A DNA stretch of 64,000 nucleotides from Nocardioides sp. GTDB lineage: Bacteria > Actinomycetota > Actinomycetes > Propionibacteriales > Nocardioidaceae. Position 1 is the stretch's first letter, and every line of letters begins with the position of its first letter. Positions 34,448-43,370 of the stretch are shown one piece after another. The notes beneath the pieces are model-generated. The model was given only the letters and a program-made list of their open reading frames with translations, had not been told where the DNA came from and made no database searches. The DNA lies in the NCBI GenBank assembly GCA_002729525.1, contig PBYI01000042.1, positions 104,558 to 168,557 on the forward strand, given 5' to 3'. Position numbers and translations under genes: made by a program.

Positions 34448-35308
34448 TCACATGTCCTTCGCGACGCCGTCGCGGCCGAAGAGCAGCTCGGAGGCCCGGT
34501 CGACGAGCTGGTGGAACTGCTCGGTGCGCTGCATCTCCGGCGTCCGCGGACGGGGCAGGTCGACGTCGATGATCTCCTTCACCCGGCCCGGACGCGGGCT
34601 CATCACCGCGACCTGGTCGGACAGGAAGATCGCCTCCGCGATGCCGTGGGTGACCAGCAGTGTCGTGGCGGGCTTCTCGGTCCAGATCCGCAGCAGCTCC
34701 AGGTTGAGGTTCTGCCGGGTCATGTCGTCGAGCGCGCCGAACGGCTCGTCGAGCAGCAGCACCGACGGCTTGAGCGCGAGCGCGCGGGCGATCGAGACGC
34801 GCTGGCGCATGCCGCCCGACAGCTGGGCCGGCTTGGCCTTCTCGAAGCCCGTGAGGCCGACCAGCTCGATCAGCTCCTCGACGTACGCCTTGTCGACCTT
34901 GCGACCGGCGACCTCGAAGGGCAGGCAGATGTTCTTGTAGACGCTGCGCCAGGCCAGCAGCGCGTGGTCCTGGAAGGCGATCCCGAGCTGGGAGTCGCGG
35001 CGCAGCTCGCGCGGGGTGAGCCCGTCGACCAGCGCCTGGCCGGTCGATGGCTCCTCGAGACCCGCGAGGATGCGCAGGATCGTGGACTTGCCGCAGCCCG
35101 AGGGGCCCAGCAGCGCCAGGAACGAGCCCTGGTCGGTGTGCAGGTGGGCGTCCTCGAGGGCGGTGACGGTGCTGCGGCCGGACTTGAAGGTCTTGCCGAG
35201 ACCGTCGATGCGGATGCCCGTGCCCCCGGCGTGCCCGGGGGGCGCCGCGGCGCCGGCACCCTCGGGGGTGCCGGCGCCGGGCTCGTACGTCGTGGAGTCG
35301 TCGGACAT
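34448..35308 (-). CDS. ABC importer ATP-binding protein
   Basis: 286 residues with Walker [10 protein letters not shown] (near residue 68), Q loop AFQDHAL, signature [15 protein letters not shown], Walker [14 protein letters not shown] and H loop [10 protein letters not shown]. This is the NitT/TauT (SsuB/TauB-like) ATPase class. An N-terminal Ala/Gly/Pro-rich stretch of 30 residues precedes the domain. The ATG overlaps the stop of the binding-protein gene as TGATG. Confidence 0.92.
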   Translation of the reverse strand: MSDDSTTYEPGAGTPEGAGAAAPPGHAGGTGIRIDGLGKTFKSGRSTVTALEDAHLHTDQGSFLALLGPSGCGKSTILRILAGLEEPSTGQALVDGLTPRELRRDSQLGIAFQDHALLAWRSVYKNICLPFEVAGRKVDKAYVEELIELVGLTGFEKAKPAQLSGGMRQRVSIARALALKPSVLLLDEPFGALDDMTRQNLNLELLRIWTEKPATTLLVTHGIAEAIFLSDQVAVMSPRPGRVKEIIDVDLPRPRTPEMQRTEQFHQLVDRASELLFGRDGVAKDM

Positions 35309-36426
35309 CAGGGGAGGTAGTCCACCAGGTCCGGGTTCTCCTCGTACACCTCGTCGATGAGGGTGGTGTCGAACATGTCCTCCACGGACAGGTCCCAGCC
35401 GGCCGCGGCCAGCGAGTCGATCGTCTGCTGCTGCAGCTCGTCGGTGATCGTGAACAGGCCGTTGGCCTCGGTGTCCTCGGTGGAGATCAGGTCGGCCTGG
35501 GCCTCGAGACCCTGGGCGGTCTTGGCGGGGTCGAGCGCGCCGAACACGGACTCCAGCCCCTCCTCGTTCTCCGACGCCGCCTGGTCGTAGTACTTCGTGA
35601 TGAGGCTGACGGTGTCGTCGGTGGGCTCGGTGAAGGTGTCGGTCCAGCCCTTGATCTCCGCGACCAGCAGCGCCTTCAGCAGCTCGGGGTTCTCCTCGAG
35701 GTACTGGTCGGTGACGGTGTAGGTCTCCGCGACGTAGGGCACGCCGTTCTCGGCGTACGGCAGGTTGGTGATGTCGAAGCCGGCGTTCTCGACCGTGATC
35801 GCCTCGTTGGTGAGGTAGGCCATGAAGCCGTCGACGTCACCCTCCATCAGCGGCGTGGGGTCGAAGTCGACCGGCACGACGTCCACGTCGGCGGGGTCGA
35901 TGCCGTTGGCGTTGAGGATCGCGGAGAACACGCTCGCGTTGGAGTCCTGCACGCCGATCGTCTTGCCGACGAGGTCCTGCGGCGTCTGGATGTCGGCGCC
36001 GTCGGCCAGCGACAGGATCGTGAAGGGGTTCTTCTGGAAGGTCGCGCCGATGATCTTCAGCGGGGCGTCCTGCTCGGCGATCGCGGCGCCCACGGAGGCG
36101 GCGTCGCTCAGCGCGACCTGGACGGTGCCCGACAGCAGCTTGGCGACGCCGGTGTCGGGGCCCGAGATCCCGTTCACCGCGTCGAAGCCGGCCTCGTCGT
36201 AGTAGCCGTTCTCGTAGGCGTAGAACTCGCCGGCGAACTCCTCGTTCTTGATCCAGGAGTACTGCATGGAGATCTCGCCGTACGACGCCTCCCCGTCGGC
36301 GCTGCCGCCTTCGGAGGAGTCGTCGGAGCCGCAACCGGCCAGGGCGAGGGCGGCGACGACCGATACGGCCGCGCCGGACAGGAGACGACGCCGGGCGGAA
36401 CGGCCGGCGATGAGGTGACGAGGCAT
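35308..36426 (-). CDS. NMT1/THI5-type substrate-binding lipoprotein
   Basis: 372 residues with a lipobox (LALAGC, Cys32) and a Ser/Gly/Asp linker. The domain shows [54 protein letters not shown] and [17 protein letters not shown], typical of the NMT1/THI5/SsuA fold that binds nitrate, sulfonates, pyrimidine thiamine precursors and other small molecules. The [13 protein letters not shown] form leans to the pyrimidine/riboflavin-type branch. No TPP or FMN riboswitch is seen upstream. It is the first gene of the four-gene importer operon. Confidence 0.88.
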   Translation of the reverse strand: MPRHLIAGRSARRRLLSGAAVSVVAALALAGCGSDDSSEGGSADGEASYGEISMQYSWIKNEEFAGEFYAYENGYYDEAGFDAVNGISGPDTGVAKLLSGTVQVALSDAASVGAAIAEQDAPLKIIGATFQKNPFTILSLADGADIQTPQDLVGKTIGVQDSNASVFSAILNANGIDPADVDVVPVDFDPTPLMEGDVDGFMAYLTNEAITVENAGFDITNLPYAENGVPYVAETYTVTDQYLEENPELLKALLVAEIKGWTDTFTEPTDDTVSLITKYYDQAASENEEGLESVFGALDPAKTAQGLEAQADLISTEDTEANGLFTITDELQQQTIDSLAAAGWDLSVEDMFDTTLIDEVYEENPDLVDYLP

Positions 36427-36506
36427 GAGCGCCCTTTCGTCAAGAGGTGTGCTTCTCGGGATCGCCGCACGCTAGCCCTCCGGACGTTGCAGGCGCTGGC
36501 GCCCGT

Positions 36507-36522
36507 GTTTCGGCCGTGTAAC
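36507..36522 (-). promoter_or_regulatory. GlnR-like half-site upstream of the ABC importer
   Basis: On the minus strand GTTAC-n6-GAAAC (36522-36507) matches the half-site form described for actinobacterial GlnR boxes (GTNAC-n6-GAAAC). It lies about 80 nt upstream of the binding-protein ATG. The second half-site is not recognisable. If real, the importer would respond to nitrogen supply, pointing to a nitrogenous substrate. Confidence 0.35.
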
Positions 36523-36649
36523 CAATTCCGGAGAGCGGTCCGGCCCCGCGTGCACCGGTCGGGTGAGGTGCGTCGCACCGCCTCGCACGCAGGGTGGTGA
36601 GCCCGTCCACCACGACGGCGTCCACGTCGTCACCGAGGAGGTCACCCCC

Positions 36650-36814
36650 ATGCTCAGCAGCATCCTGCGCCACGTCACCGGCTCCGCCACGTCCGGTCGC
36701 CGCACCACCGGCGGTCCCGCGACCGGCGGCGCCACCACCGGTTCGCGCCAGTCCCAGGACGCCGCCATCGGCCGCGGCGTCCGCACCGTGCTCACCCGCC
36801 TGACCCGCCGCTGA
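36650..36814 (+). CDS. Small Gly/Thr/Ser/Arg-rich protein
   Basis: 54 codons from ATG 36650, with GAGGAGG (36634-36640) 9 nt upstream, which is better than most starts in this window. The product has a short amphipathic start (MLSSILRHVTG), a Gly/Thr/Ser-rich middle with GRRTTGGPATGGATTGS, and a basic end (GVRTVLTRLTRR). I recognise no family. It stands alone between divergent and convergent neighbours and is followed by a hairpin. Confidence 0.5.
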   Translation: MLSSILRHVTGSATSGRRTTGGPATGGATTGSRQSQDAAIGRGVRTVLTRLTRR

Positions 36815-36829
36815 AACCGTCGCCGATCC

Positions 36830-36864
36830 GACGCCGGCCCGCGCCTCGTGCGCGGGTCGGCGTC
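36830..36864. terminator. Hairpin between the small gene and the SMR pump
   Basis: A 15-bp stem (36830-36844 with 36850-36864, one G-T pair) with a 5-nt loop CTCGT sits between two convergent genes. No T tract follows on either side, so it may be a bidirectional actinobacterial terminator of the hairpin-only type. Confidence 0.6.
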
Positions 36865-36880
36865 AGTGCGCCCAGCGAGC

Positions 36881-37201
36881 TCAGTGCGCTCCGGAGAGGT
36901 TCAGCACGACCACGCCGGCGATGACCAGCGCGACGCCGACCGCCGTCGACACCGTGATCCGCTCGCCGAGGAACGTCACCCCGATGAGCACGATCAGCAC
37001 GGTGCCCAGGCCGGCCCAGATCGCGTAGGTGATCCCGACGGGCAGCTCGCGCACCACCCGCGACAGGCAGTAGAAGGACGCCGTGTACGCCGCCGCCACG
37101 GCCGCCGTGGGCAGCAGCCGGGTGAACCCGTCGGTCGCGCGCAGCAGTGAGGTGCCGACGACCTCGCCGACGATGGCGAGGAGCAGGAAGACGTAGGGCA
37201 C
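36881..37201 (-). CDS. Small multidrug resistance (SMR/EmrE-like) transporter
   Basis: 106 residues, four membrane helices, with the essential Glu in helix 1 (LLLAIVGEVVGTSLLRATDGF) and the family motifs YTASFYCLSRVVRELPVGITYAIWAGLGTV and FLGERI. SMR proteins export cationic compounds such as quaternary ammonium or guanidinium in exchange for protons. GTG 37201 gives the family's usual length; ATG 37240 would add 13 residues. No second SMR gene is adjacent, so it is probably a homodimer. Confidence 0.88.
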   Translation of the reverse strand: MPYVFLLLAIVGEVVGTSLLRATDGFTRLLPTAAVAAAYTASFYCLSRVVRELPVGITYAIWAGLGTVLIVLIGVTFLGERITVSTAVGVALVIAGVVVLNLSGAH

Positions 37202-37539
37202 GCCCGCCAGTCTGGACGGTCGCGCGTTCGGTGTGCCCATCGGGCCCGTGGCGGGTAGAGTGCTGGGCACCGGCCCCGGTGGCGGCGCCTCCCGCAGGAG
37301 CGCGTACGCCGTACGCCGACGGCCAGTGCCCCGGTCGCAGGCAGCGACCGGACGTTCCATCGCCGTGGGCGGGCCTCAGGGGCTCGACCCACCGGTCCCG
37401 GTGCAGGCCGCCAGCAGGCGGTACCACGCCGGACGTGGCCAGCCGCTCGCGCCTCGGGAGCGCGACGGGCGTGCGCCGCACGAGACCGGACTCCGGCGCA
37501 GCCGTACCCCGACGCTCGTCGGGGCCTGAGGAGGAGCCT
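37202..37539. other. Divergent gap between the SMR pump and the SNF2 gene
   Basis: 338 nt without a convincing gene. It holds TAGAGT (37256-37261), a possible -10, and the palindrome GCGTAC-GCC-GTACGC (37302-37316), an instance of the GTACG word common in this window. The reading frame through it lacks protein-like composition. Confidence 0.5.
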
Positions 37540-39687
37540 GTGGGCCGTGGAGGCCAGCGCCGTGGTGGCGCTACCCAGACCGCGTCGCGTCCCCGCCGTC
37601 AGCGGGAGCTCGACAACGAGGGGATCATCCCGCAGCTGGCGAAGGCCGTGCGCGAGGTCGAGGGAGCCGTCCAGCGCAACCGCGTGACGACCGAGATCCG
37701 CAGCAAGTTCCAGGTCGTGGCGCTGCTGGCCCGCGAGGAGCGCTCGCGGGTCAAGGCGGACACCACCAGCAGCGAGGGCCACCGCTCCGAGCAGATGAAG
37801 CGGCTCGACGGCATCGGCACCATCCTCGCCAAGACCGCCGCCCGGCACCCCACCTTCTTCGAGCTGCTCGACGAGGGCGCCGAGCTCTCCTGGGAGGCCC
37901 TCGAGGTCAAGCGGGAGATGCAGAAGGCCGCCGGCCTCGAGCCCGAGCCCGACCCGGCCGTCGAGGCCGTCGAGGGCGAGGTCGCCCCGGTCGAGCGCCA
38001 GGTCGTGCCCCGCTCCGTGGTCGCCCGCCAGCTCGCCAACCCGTTCATGGCCCCCGACTTCGTCGGCGCCGCCAAGCACCGCTCCACCCACGACGGCCCG
38101 CACCGGCTCGCCGGGTGGGAGCTGATCGGCCCGCTGCTGGAGTCGTTCGAGCGTGCCTCCGGTGGCGCGAAGGCCTGCATGCCGCTGCCCGAGCCGACCT
38201 CGACGCGCACCGCGTCGGGCCACACGCTCATGCGCCACCAGGCGCAGCTGGTCGCCGCGGCGGCCGCCGGGCACCGCTCGTTCCTGCTCGCCGACGAGCC
38301 GGGTCTGGGCAAGACCGCCCAGGCGTTGCTGGCCGCCGAGGCCGCCAAGGCCTTCCCGCTGCTGGTCGTCGTGCCGAACGTCGTCAAGGCCAACTGGGCC
38401 CGCGAGGCAGGTCTGTGGACACCGCGTCGTACCACGACGGTGGTGCACGGCGACGGCGGCGACGTCGACGGCTTCGCCGACATCGTGGTGGTCAACTACG
38501 AGGTGCTCGACCGGCACGTCGGCTGGATGGCCGAGCACGGCTTCCGTGGCCTGGTCGTCGACGAGGCCCACTTCATCAAGAACAAGACCTCCCAGCGCTC
38601 CCAGCACGTGCTGCACCTCTCGTCGCGGATGCGCGAGCGGATCGCCGACCCGCTGCTGCTGGCGCTGACCGGTACGCCGCTGATCAACGACGTCGAGGAC
38701 TTCCGGGCGATCTGGCAGATGCTCGGGTGGATCGACGACAAGAAGCCGCTGCCGCAGCTGATGGACAAGCTCGAGGAGATCGGGCTGACCCCGATCGACC
38801 GTGGCTTCTACCCCTCGGCCCGGGCCGCGGTGATCGACCTCGGCATCGTGCGCCGACAGAAGGTCGACGTCGCCTCCGACATCCCGGCCCGCCGGATCGC
38901 CGACATCCCGGTCGAGCTGGACGACGAGATCGGCCGCTCGATCCGCGAGTCCGAGCGCGAGCTCGCCCGGCGCCTCGTCGAGCGCTACGACATGGCGCTG
39001 GCGACCCGTACGTCGGGCAGCACGGTCCAGGGCATCGACCACGAGCTGGTCCGACGCGTCGCGACCTGGGAGCGCGAGGACTCCGACAACGGCAAGGCCG
39101 CCGAGGGCGAGAACGTCTTCGGGATGATGCGCCGCATCGGCCAGGCCAAGGCCGGCCTTGCCGCCGACTACGCCGCCCAGCTGGCCCGCAACGTCGGCAA
39201 GGTCGTCTACTTCGCCAAGCACATCGACGTCATGGACGCCGCGCAAGAGCTCTTCGACAAGCGCGGCATCAGCCACGCGTCGATCCGCGGCGACCAGTCG
39301 CGGACCGCGCGGGAGAAGGCCATCGAGTCCTTCACCAAGGGCGACACCCAGGTGATCGTGTGCTCGCTGTCGGCCGCCGGCGTCGGCATCAACCTCCAGG
39401 TGGCCTCCAACGTCGTGCTCGCCGAGCTGTCGTGGACCGACGCCGAGCAGACCCAGGCCATCGACCGGGTGCACCGCATCGGTCAGGACCAGCCCGTGAC
39501 GGCGTGGCGGATCATCGCCGCACAGACCATGGACGGCCGGATCGCCGAGCTCATCGACTCCAAGGCGGGCCTCGCGGCCCGGGCGCTCGACGGCTCGGAC
39601 GAGGAGGTCGCCTCGTCGGCCGACGTCCAGCTCGAGGCGTTGGTCGTGCTGCTGACCGAGGCGCTGACCGCGCGCGGCGGGCGGTAG
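37540..39687 (+). CDS. SNF2-family helicase-like ATPase
   Basis: 715 residues. Residues 1-215 are a charged region of unknown role. The core has motif I LLADEPGLGKTAQALLA (DEPGLGKT instead of the usual DEMGLGKT), Ia VVVPNVVKANWARE, II LVVDEAHFIKN, III LALTGTPLINDVEDF, IV KVVYFAKHIDVMDA, V VIVCSLSAAGVGINLQVASNVVLAELSW, VI QAIDRVHRIGQ. Such proteins translocate on duplex DNA to remodel protein-DNA complexes. The start is GTG with AGGAGG 5 nt upstream. No methylase or nuclease is next to it, so a restriction or defence role is not supported. Confidence 0.9.
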   Translation: MGRGGQRRGGATQTASRPRRQRELDNEGIIPQLAKAVREVEGAVQRNRVTTEIRSKFQVVALLAREERSRVKADTTSSEGHRSEQMKRLDGIGTILAKTAARHPTFFELLDEGAELSWEALEVKREMQKAAGLEPEPDPAVEAVEGEVAPVERQVVPRSVVARQLANPFMAPDFVGAAKHRSTHDGPHRLAGWELIGPLLESFERASGGAKACMPLPEPTSTRTASGHTLMRHQAQLVAAAAAGHRSFLLADEPGLGKTAQALLAAEAAKAFPLLVVVPNVVKANWAREAGLWTPRRTTTVVHGDGGDVDGFADIVVVNYEVLDRHVGWMAEHGFRGLVVDEAHFIKNKTSQRSQHVLHLSSRMRERIADPLLLALTGTPLINDVEDFRAIWQMLGWIDDKKPLPQLMDKLEEIGLTPIDRGFYPSARAAVIDLGIVRRQKVDVASDIPARRIADIPVELDDEIGRSIRESERELARRLVERYDMALATRTSGSTVQGIDHELVRRVATWEREDSDNGKAAEGENVFGMMRRIGQAKAGLAADYAAQLARNVGKVVYFAKHIDVMDAAQELFDKRGISHASIRGDQSRTAREKAIESFTKGDTQVIVCSLSAAGVGINLQVASNVVLAELSWTDAEQTQAIDRVHRIGQDQPVTAWRIIAAQTMDGRIAELIDSKAGLAARALDGSDEEVASSADVQLEALVVLLTEALTARGGR

Positions 39688-39690
39688 CGT
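39685..39690 (+). promoter_or_regulatory. -10 box (TAGCGT) of the thioesterase-family gene
   Basis: TAGCGT starts with the stop codon of the SNF2 gene and ends 7 nt before GTG 39698. Confidence 0.5.
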
Positions 39691-39697
39691 CCGCCGG

Positions 39698-40516
39698 GTG
39701 ACGACCACCCCGACCCCGAGCACCTTCGACCGGCACACCGCGGTGAGCGCCGCGGGGGAGGGGCAGTACGCCGCCGAGCTCGACGAGGGCTGGGTGGTCG
39801 GCGGTGCCGTCAACGGCGGCTACCTGCTGGCGGTCGTCGGGCGCGCGCTGGCCGAGGCCACCGGCCGACCCGACCCGATCTCGCTGAGCGCCTACTACCT
39901 CTCGGCCTCACGGCCCGGGCCCGCCACCGTCACGGTCCGGATCCTGCGGTCCGGCTCGACCGTGACCGCCGCGGCCGACGTCCACCAGGACGACGGCGAG
40001 GGGCCCGTGCACCGGATCGCCGTGCTGGCGACGTACGGCGACCTCGACCGCGACGCCGACGACGTCCGCACCACCGCGGTGGAGCCCGAGCTCCCGCCGC
40101 TGGACACGTGCGTGCCGAACGACCTCGCCCCGCCCGAGCACCGTCCGCCGCTCACCTACCGGTTCGAGCTGCGCCTGCACCCCGACCGGATCGGCTTCGC
40201 GCTGGGCGCGCCCGACCACTCCGGCGAGCTGTCCGGCTGGTGGCGGCTCGAGGACGACCACCAGCCCGACCCGATCGCGCTGCTGCTCGCCGTCGACGCG
40301 CTGCCGCCGGTCACCTTCACCTTCGGCCACCTCGGCTGGGCCCCGACCGTCGAGCTCACCGTGCACGTGCGCGCCAAGCCCGCGCCCGGCTGGCTGAAGA
40401 TCCGCCACGCCACCCGCAACGTCGCCGGCGGGATGTTCGAGGAGGACTGCGAGGTCTGGGACTCCGCGGGCCGTCTCGTGGCGCAGTCGCGCCAGCTCGC
40501 CCGCTACCCGCGGTAG
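39698..40516 (+). CDS. TesB-like acyl-CoA thioesterase family protein
   Basis: 272 residues forming a double hotdog: an N-terminal half with VVGGAVNGGYLLAVVGRALAEAT and SAYYLSASRPGPATV, and a C-terminal half with SGWWRLED, PDPIALLLAVDALPPVTF and GGMFEEDCEVWDSAGRLVAQSRQLA. The last segment is typical of the TesB/thioesterase-like superfamily. It probably hydrolyses an acyl-CoA; chain preference unknown. It starts with GTG 10 nt after the SNF2 stop. Confidence 0.83.
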   Translation: MTTTPTPSTFDRHTAVSAAGEGQYAAELDEGWVVGGAVNGGYLLAVVGRALAEATGRPDPISLSAYYLSASRPGPATVTVRILRSGSTVTAAADVHQDDGEGPVHRIAVLATYGDLDRDADDVRTTAVEPELPPLDTCVPNDLAPPEHRPPLTYRFELRLHPDRIGFALGAPDHSGELSGWWRLEDDHQPDPIALLLAVDALPPVTFTFGHLGWAPTVELTVHVRAKPAPGWLKIRHATRNVAGGMFEEDCEVWDSAGRLVAQSRQLARYPR

Positions 40517-40628
40517 GGCCCCGCTCGTACCGGACTGGGGGTACTGGCGCCGGTCCGTCGCGTGGCAGGGCGCTGACCTGCGGGGAGGCCGGTGCCGCCG
40601 TCGTCGGGTGGGCGTTACCCCCGGTCGG

Positions 40629-41591
40629 CTACGAGCCCGTCGTGTCGATCCGGTGCAGGCCGCGGCGCCACGGGTGCTCGCTGACGGTCCACAGGTCGGA
40701 GCCGGCGAGGTCGAGGTCCTCGCAACCCACCGGCAGGGCGTGCGGATGCTCGACGAGCGCGCCGGGCCGGCCGGTCCACAGCGAGCCGCGGGACGTCGGT
40801 CCGCGCGAGGTCGACACCAGCAGCCGGCCGTCCGCGCCGAGGACGGCGCCCTGCATCCCGCGCGGGCCGTCCGGCAGTGACGTGGGGACGGGAGCGCCGG
40901 CCAGCGTCCACCGCACCAGCCGGCGCGAGTGCGCGCCCCGGCCGTACTCGCCGACCAGCAGGTCGCCGGCCGGGGTGAGGGAGCAGAAGGAGTAGCGCAG
41001 CGGCTCGGTCGGCCCGGTGCGGCCATCGTCGGTGCCGGCCACCCAGCGGGCCGAGACCGGCAGCACCCAGCCCTCGGGCACCGACGGCTCGGGGCGCAGG
41101 TCGCGCAGCGAGACCTCGACCAGCCCGCGCGCCGTCGCCGCGACCAGCGCCCGGTCGTCGTCGAGCCACACCAGGCCCCCGGCGTGCCCGACCCACGGCC
41201 GCCAGCCGTCACCCGTGAGGTCCGGCTCGACGAGGCGGACGTGCGCGTAGCGCCCCCGTCGTACGTCGTGCAGCGTCAGGCGCGCGCCCTGCGGTCGACG
41301 CTCCTCGCCGACCCGGCGCGCGTAGGCGGTCGACGCGACCAGGTCGAGCCGTCCAGGCACGACCGCGACGCCCTGCGGCCACCACCGCCGGTCGCGCTGG
41401 TCGGCCAGGTCGAGCCACCACGACGAGCGGGTCGCCAGCCCGGCCACCAGCTGCAGCGGCGCAGCCGGCAGGCGCAGGTGGCGTCGACGGAGACCGGTGT
41501 CGAGCAACGGCTCGGGTCCGGCTGCCGTCGGGAGCGCCTCGACGACCGGCACCGGCTCGCGCCGCAGCGTCAGCCCGGGAGTCGACGTCAC
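40629..41591 (-). CDS. Conserved hypothetical protein, possible beta-propeller
   Basis: 320 residues, soluble, no signal peptide. The sequence is rich in short beta-like segments ending in Trp and Asp (VGHAGGLVWLDDDRALVAA, GDLLVGEYGRG, QGAVLGADGRLLVSTSRG, LDLAGSDLWTVSEHPW), which suggests a blade-like repeat. I do not recognise a family. GTG 41591 overlaps the stop of the EamA-type transporter (GTGA), so the two are co-translated and may act together. Confidence 0.6.
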   Translation of the reverse strand: MTSTPGLTLRREPVPVVEALPTAAGPEPLLDTGLRRRHLRLPAAPLQLVAGLATRSSWWLDLADQRDRRWWPQGVAVVPGRLDLVASTAYARRVGEERRPQGARLTLHDVRRGRYAHVRLVEPDLTGDGWRPWVGHAGGLVWLDDDRALVAATARGLVEVSLRDLRPEPSVPEGWVLPVSARWVAGTDDGRTGPTEPLRYSFCSLTPAGDLLVGEYGRGAHSRRLVRWTLAGAPVPTSLPDGPRGMQGAVLGADGRLLVSTSRGPTSRGSLWTGRPGALVEHPHALPVGCEDLDLAGSDLWTVSEHPWRRGLHRIDTTGS

Positions 41592-42520
41592 GTGCTGCTC
41601 TCGCGCGGGGCCACCTCGGACCCCGACGCCCGCACCCGGGTCGCGACGGCCACGCCGACCGCGGCGATCACCAGCCCGACGAGCTCCCGTGCCGAGAGCG
41701 TGTCGCCGAACCACACCAGCGCCATCACCGCGGTCACCGGCGGCATCAGGAAGAACACGCTGGAGGAGGCGCCCGCGCCGCCGCGGCGGACGAGGGCCTG
41801 GATGAGCAGCAGCCCGACGACGGAGTTGACGATCGCGAGGAACAGCAGCGACCAGAGCGCGTCGTGGCCGTCGGTGACCGGCCAGACGCCCTCGAAGGCG
41901 AGCCCGACCGCCAGCGTCGGTGGCACCGACACCGCGAACTGCACCGTCGCCGACCACAGGGGCGGCAGGTCGCTGCGCAGGTCGCGCTGCCCGAGCCAGC
42001 CCAGCGAGAGGAACAGGGCGCCGAGCGCGCCGAGCACCAGGCCGAGCGGGCCGCCGGCCTCCTCGACGTCGGGCCCGAGCACGAGCAGCACCCCGGCGAC
42101 GCCGACGACGAAGCCGACGACCTGCACCCGCGAGACCCGCTCGCCGAGGAACGCCCCCGCCAGCAGCACGGTCACCACGGGCGACAGGGAGTGGAAGAGC
42201 GCGGCCAGGACGGGCTGGAGGCCGGCCTCGAAGGCGACGTACATCAGCCCGAACTGCAGGGCGTTGAGCATCAGCCCGACGACCGCGATCCGGCCGACGC
42301 CCGCCCACGACGACGGCAGCCCGTGCCGCCACCAGGCCAGCGCGCCCGCCGCGAGCGCCGCCAACGCGAAGCGCCAGGCGAGCACCGTGAACGGCGCGAC
42401 CGACGCGACGCCGATCGGGCCGGCGATGTAGCCCGTCGACCAGACGAGGACGAACGCGCCCGCCAGGACGGGGGGCACCCGCGGGGTGGCGATCGCGGTC
42501 GTCGACGTGGTCACCGCCAC
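41588..42520 (-). CDS. EamA/DMT-family transporter
   Basis: 310 residues with ten hydrophobic helices in two related halves, each an EamA domain: the first with WSTGYIAGPIGVASVAPFTVLAWRFALA and FLGERVSRVQVVGFVVGVAGVLLV, the second with FFLMPPVTAVMALVWFGDTLSARELVGLVIAAVGV. Members export amino acids or other metabolites; the substrate is unknown. GTG 42520 is used, with GTG 42514 an alternative. Confidence 0.88.
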   Translation of the reverse strand: MAVTTSTTAIATPRVPPVLAGAFVLVWSTGYIAGPIGVASVAPFTVLAWRFALAALAAGALAWWRHGLPSSWAGVGRIAVVGLMLNALQFGLMYVAFEAGLQPVLAALFHSLSPVVTVLLAGAFLGERVSRVQVVGFVVGVAGVLLVLGPDVEEAGGPLGLVLGALGALFLSLGWLGQRDLRSDLPPLWSATVQFAVSVPPTLAVGLAFEGVWPVTDGHDALWSLLFLAIVNSVVGLLLIQALVRRGGAGASSSVFFLMPPVTAVMALVWFGDTLSARELVGLVIAAVGVAVATRVRASGSEVAPRESST

Positions 42521-42566
42521 AACCTGCCACGCGGGCGTCCACCCCGTCGCGCCGCCCCGGCGTCGG

Positions 42567-42572
42567 TAGCGT
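42567..42572 (+). promoter_or_regulatory. -10 box (TAGCGT) of the NUDIX gene
   Basis: TAGCGT ends 7 nt before GTG 42580, consistent with a leaderless transcript. Confidence 0.5.
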
Positions 42573-42579
42573 CGAGCGG

Positions 42580-43059
42580 GTGGAGGAGCGCGACGAGCGT
42601 CACGGCGCGTCTGACGACACGCCTGATGTCGTGCCTGACGGGACGGACCGACGCGCCGTCGTCGGCGCGGCGATCGTGCGCGACGGCCGCGTGCTGGCCT
42701 GCCGTCGTACCGAGCCCCCGGCGCTCGCCGGCGGCTGGGAGCTCCCCGGCGGCAAGGTCGAGCCGGGCGAGACGCCCGAGCACGCCCTGGTGCGCGAGGG
42801 GCACGAGGAGCTCGGGCTCGCGCTGCGGGTCGAGCGGTGGCTCGACGGCGTCTCCGACATCGGGGCCGACCTGCGGCTGCGGATCGCCGTCACCCGCCTC
42901 GACGGGCCGTTCGCGCCGTACCCGGTCGACCACGACCGGCTGCGCTGGCTCGGCGCCGACGAGCTGCGCGACGTGGCCTGGCTGGAGTCCGACGTGCCGT
43001 TCCTCGACCAGCTCCACGACGTGCTCGTCGACGACGTGCGCGGCACCATGGCACCGTGA
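42580..43059 (+). CDS. MutT-type NUDIX hydrolase
   Basis: 159 residues. After a 25-residue acidic leader come AVVGAAIVRDGRVLACRRT and the NUDIX box GGKVEPGETPEHALVREGHEEL, in which G-x5-E-x7-RE and EE are intact. Length and the CRRTEPP and ELPGGK segments fit the 8-oxo-dGTP/MutT subgroup, which cleans the nucleotide pool, but other NDP substrates are possible. The GTG start follows TAGCGT by 7 nt. The stop overlaps the next gene's GTG. Confidence 0.88.
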   Translation: MEERDERHGASDDTPDVVPDGTDRRAVVGAAIVRDGRVLACRRTEPPALAGGWELPGGKVEPGETPEHALVREGHEELGLALRVERWLDGVSDIGADLRLRIAVTRLDGPFAPYPVDHDRLRWLGADELRDVAWLESDVPFLDQLHDVLVDDVRGTMAP

Positions 43060-43355
43060 GCCCGGTGAGCAGGTCCAGCACGCCCCGCGGCATCTTCTTC
43101 GACGCCGACGACGCCCGCGCGGCGGTGGCGCGCCTGGTCGCCGAGGGGTACGACGCCCGCCTCGAGCAGGAGCGGTACGCCGGCGAGGACGACGACGAGG
43201 ACCACGCCTGGGCCGTCGTCACCGACGCGCCGGTCGTGGTGCTGGAGATGCTCGTCGACGCCGTCGACGGGTGGCTCGACGAGGGCGAGCCGGAGACCCC
43301 CGCGCCGGCGCCGCTGGACCTCCCGACCGCACCGCGTCGGGTGAAGCGACCCTGA
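43056..43355 (+). CDS. Small conserved hypothetical protein
   Basis: 99 residues, translated from GTG 43056, which overlaps the NUDIX stop as GTGA; GTG 43065 is an alternative. The body reads as one alpha-beta domain (GIFFDADDARAAVARLVAEGY, then AWAVVTDAPVVVLEMLVDAVDGWLDE) with a Pro/Ala-rich, basic tail. The pattern faintly recalls the RraB/ribonuclease-E-inhibitor fold, but I cannot support the assignment. Tight coupling suggests co-expression with the NUDIX enzyme. Confidence 0.65.
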   Translation: MSPVSRSSTPRGIFFDADDARAAVARLVAEGYDARLEQERYAGEDDDEDHAWAVVTDAPVVVLEMLVDAVDGWLDEGEPETPAPAPLDLPTAPRRVKRP

Positions 43356-43357
43356 CC

Positions 43358-43363
43358 TAATCT
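43358..43363 (+). promoter_or_regulatory. -10 box (TAATCT) of mshB
   Basis: TAATCT ends 7 nt before the ATG at 43371. GGGGG lies between, which could also serve as a short Shine-Dalgarno sequence on a longer transcript. Confidence 0.5.
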
Positions 43364-43370
43364 GGGGGTC

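Noticed and set aside
37233..37529. 98-codon open frame upstream of the SNF2 gene
   Set aside because: Composition is Arg/Pro/Gly-rich without homology, has no ribosome binding site, and overlaps the divergent promoter region.
37540..39687. SNF2 gene as part of a DISARM- or restriction-type defence system
   Set aside because: No methyltransferase, nuclease or DUF1998 gene is adjacent; neighbours are a pump and a thioesterase.
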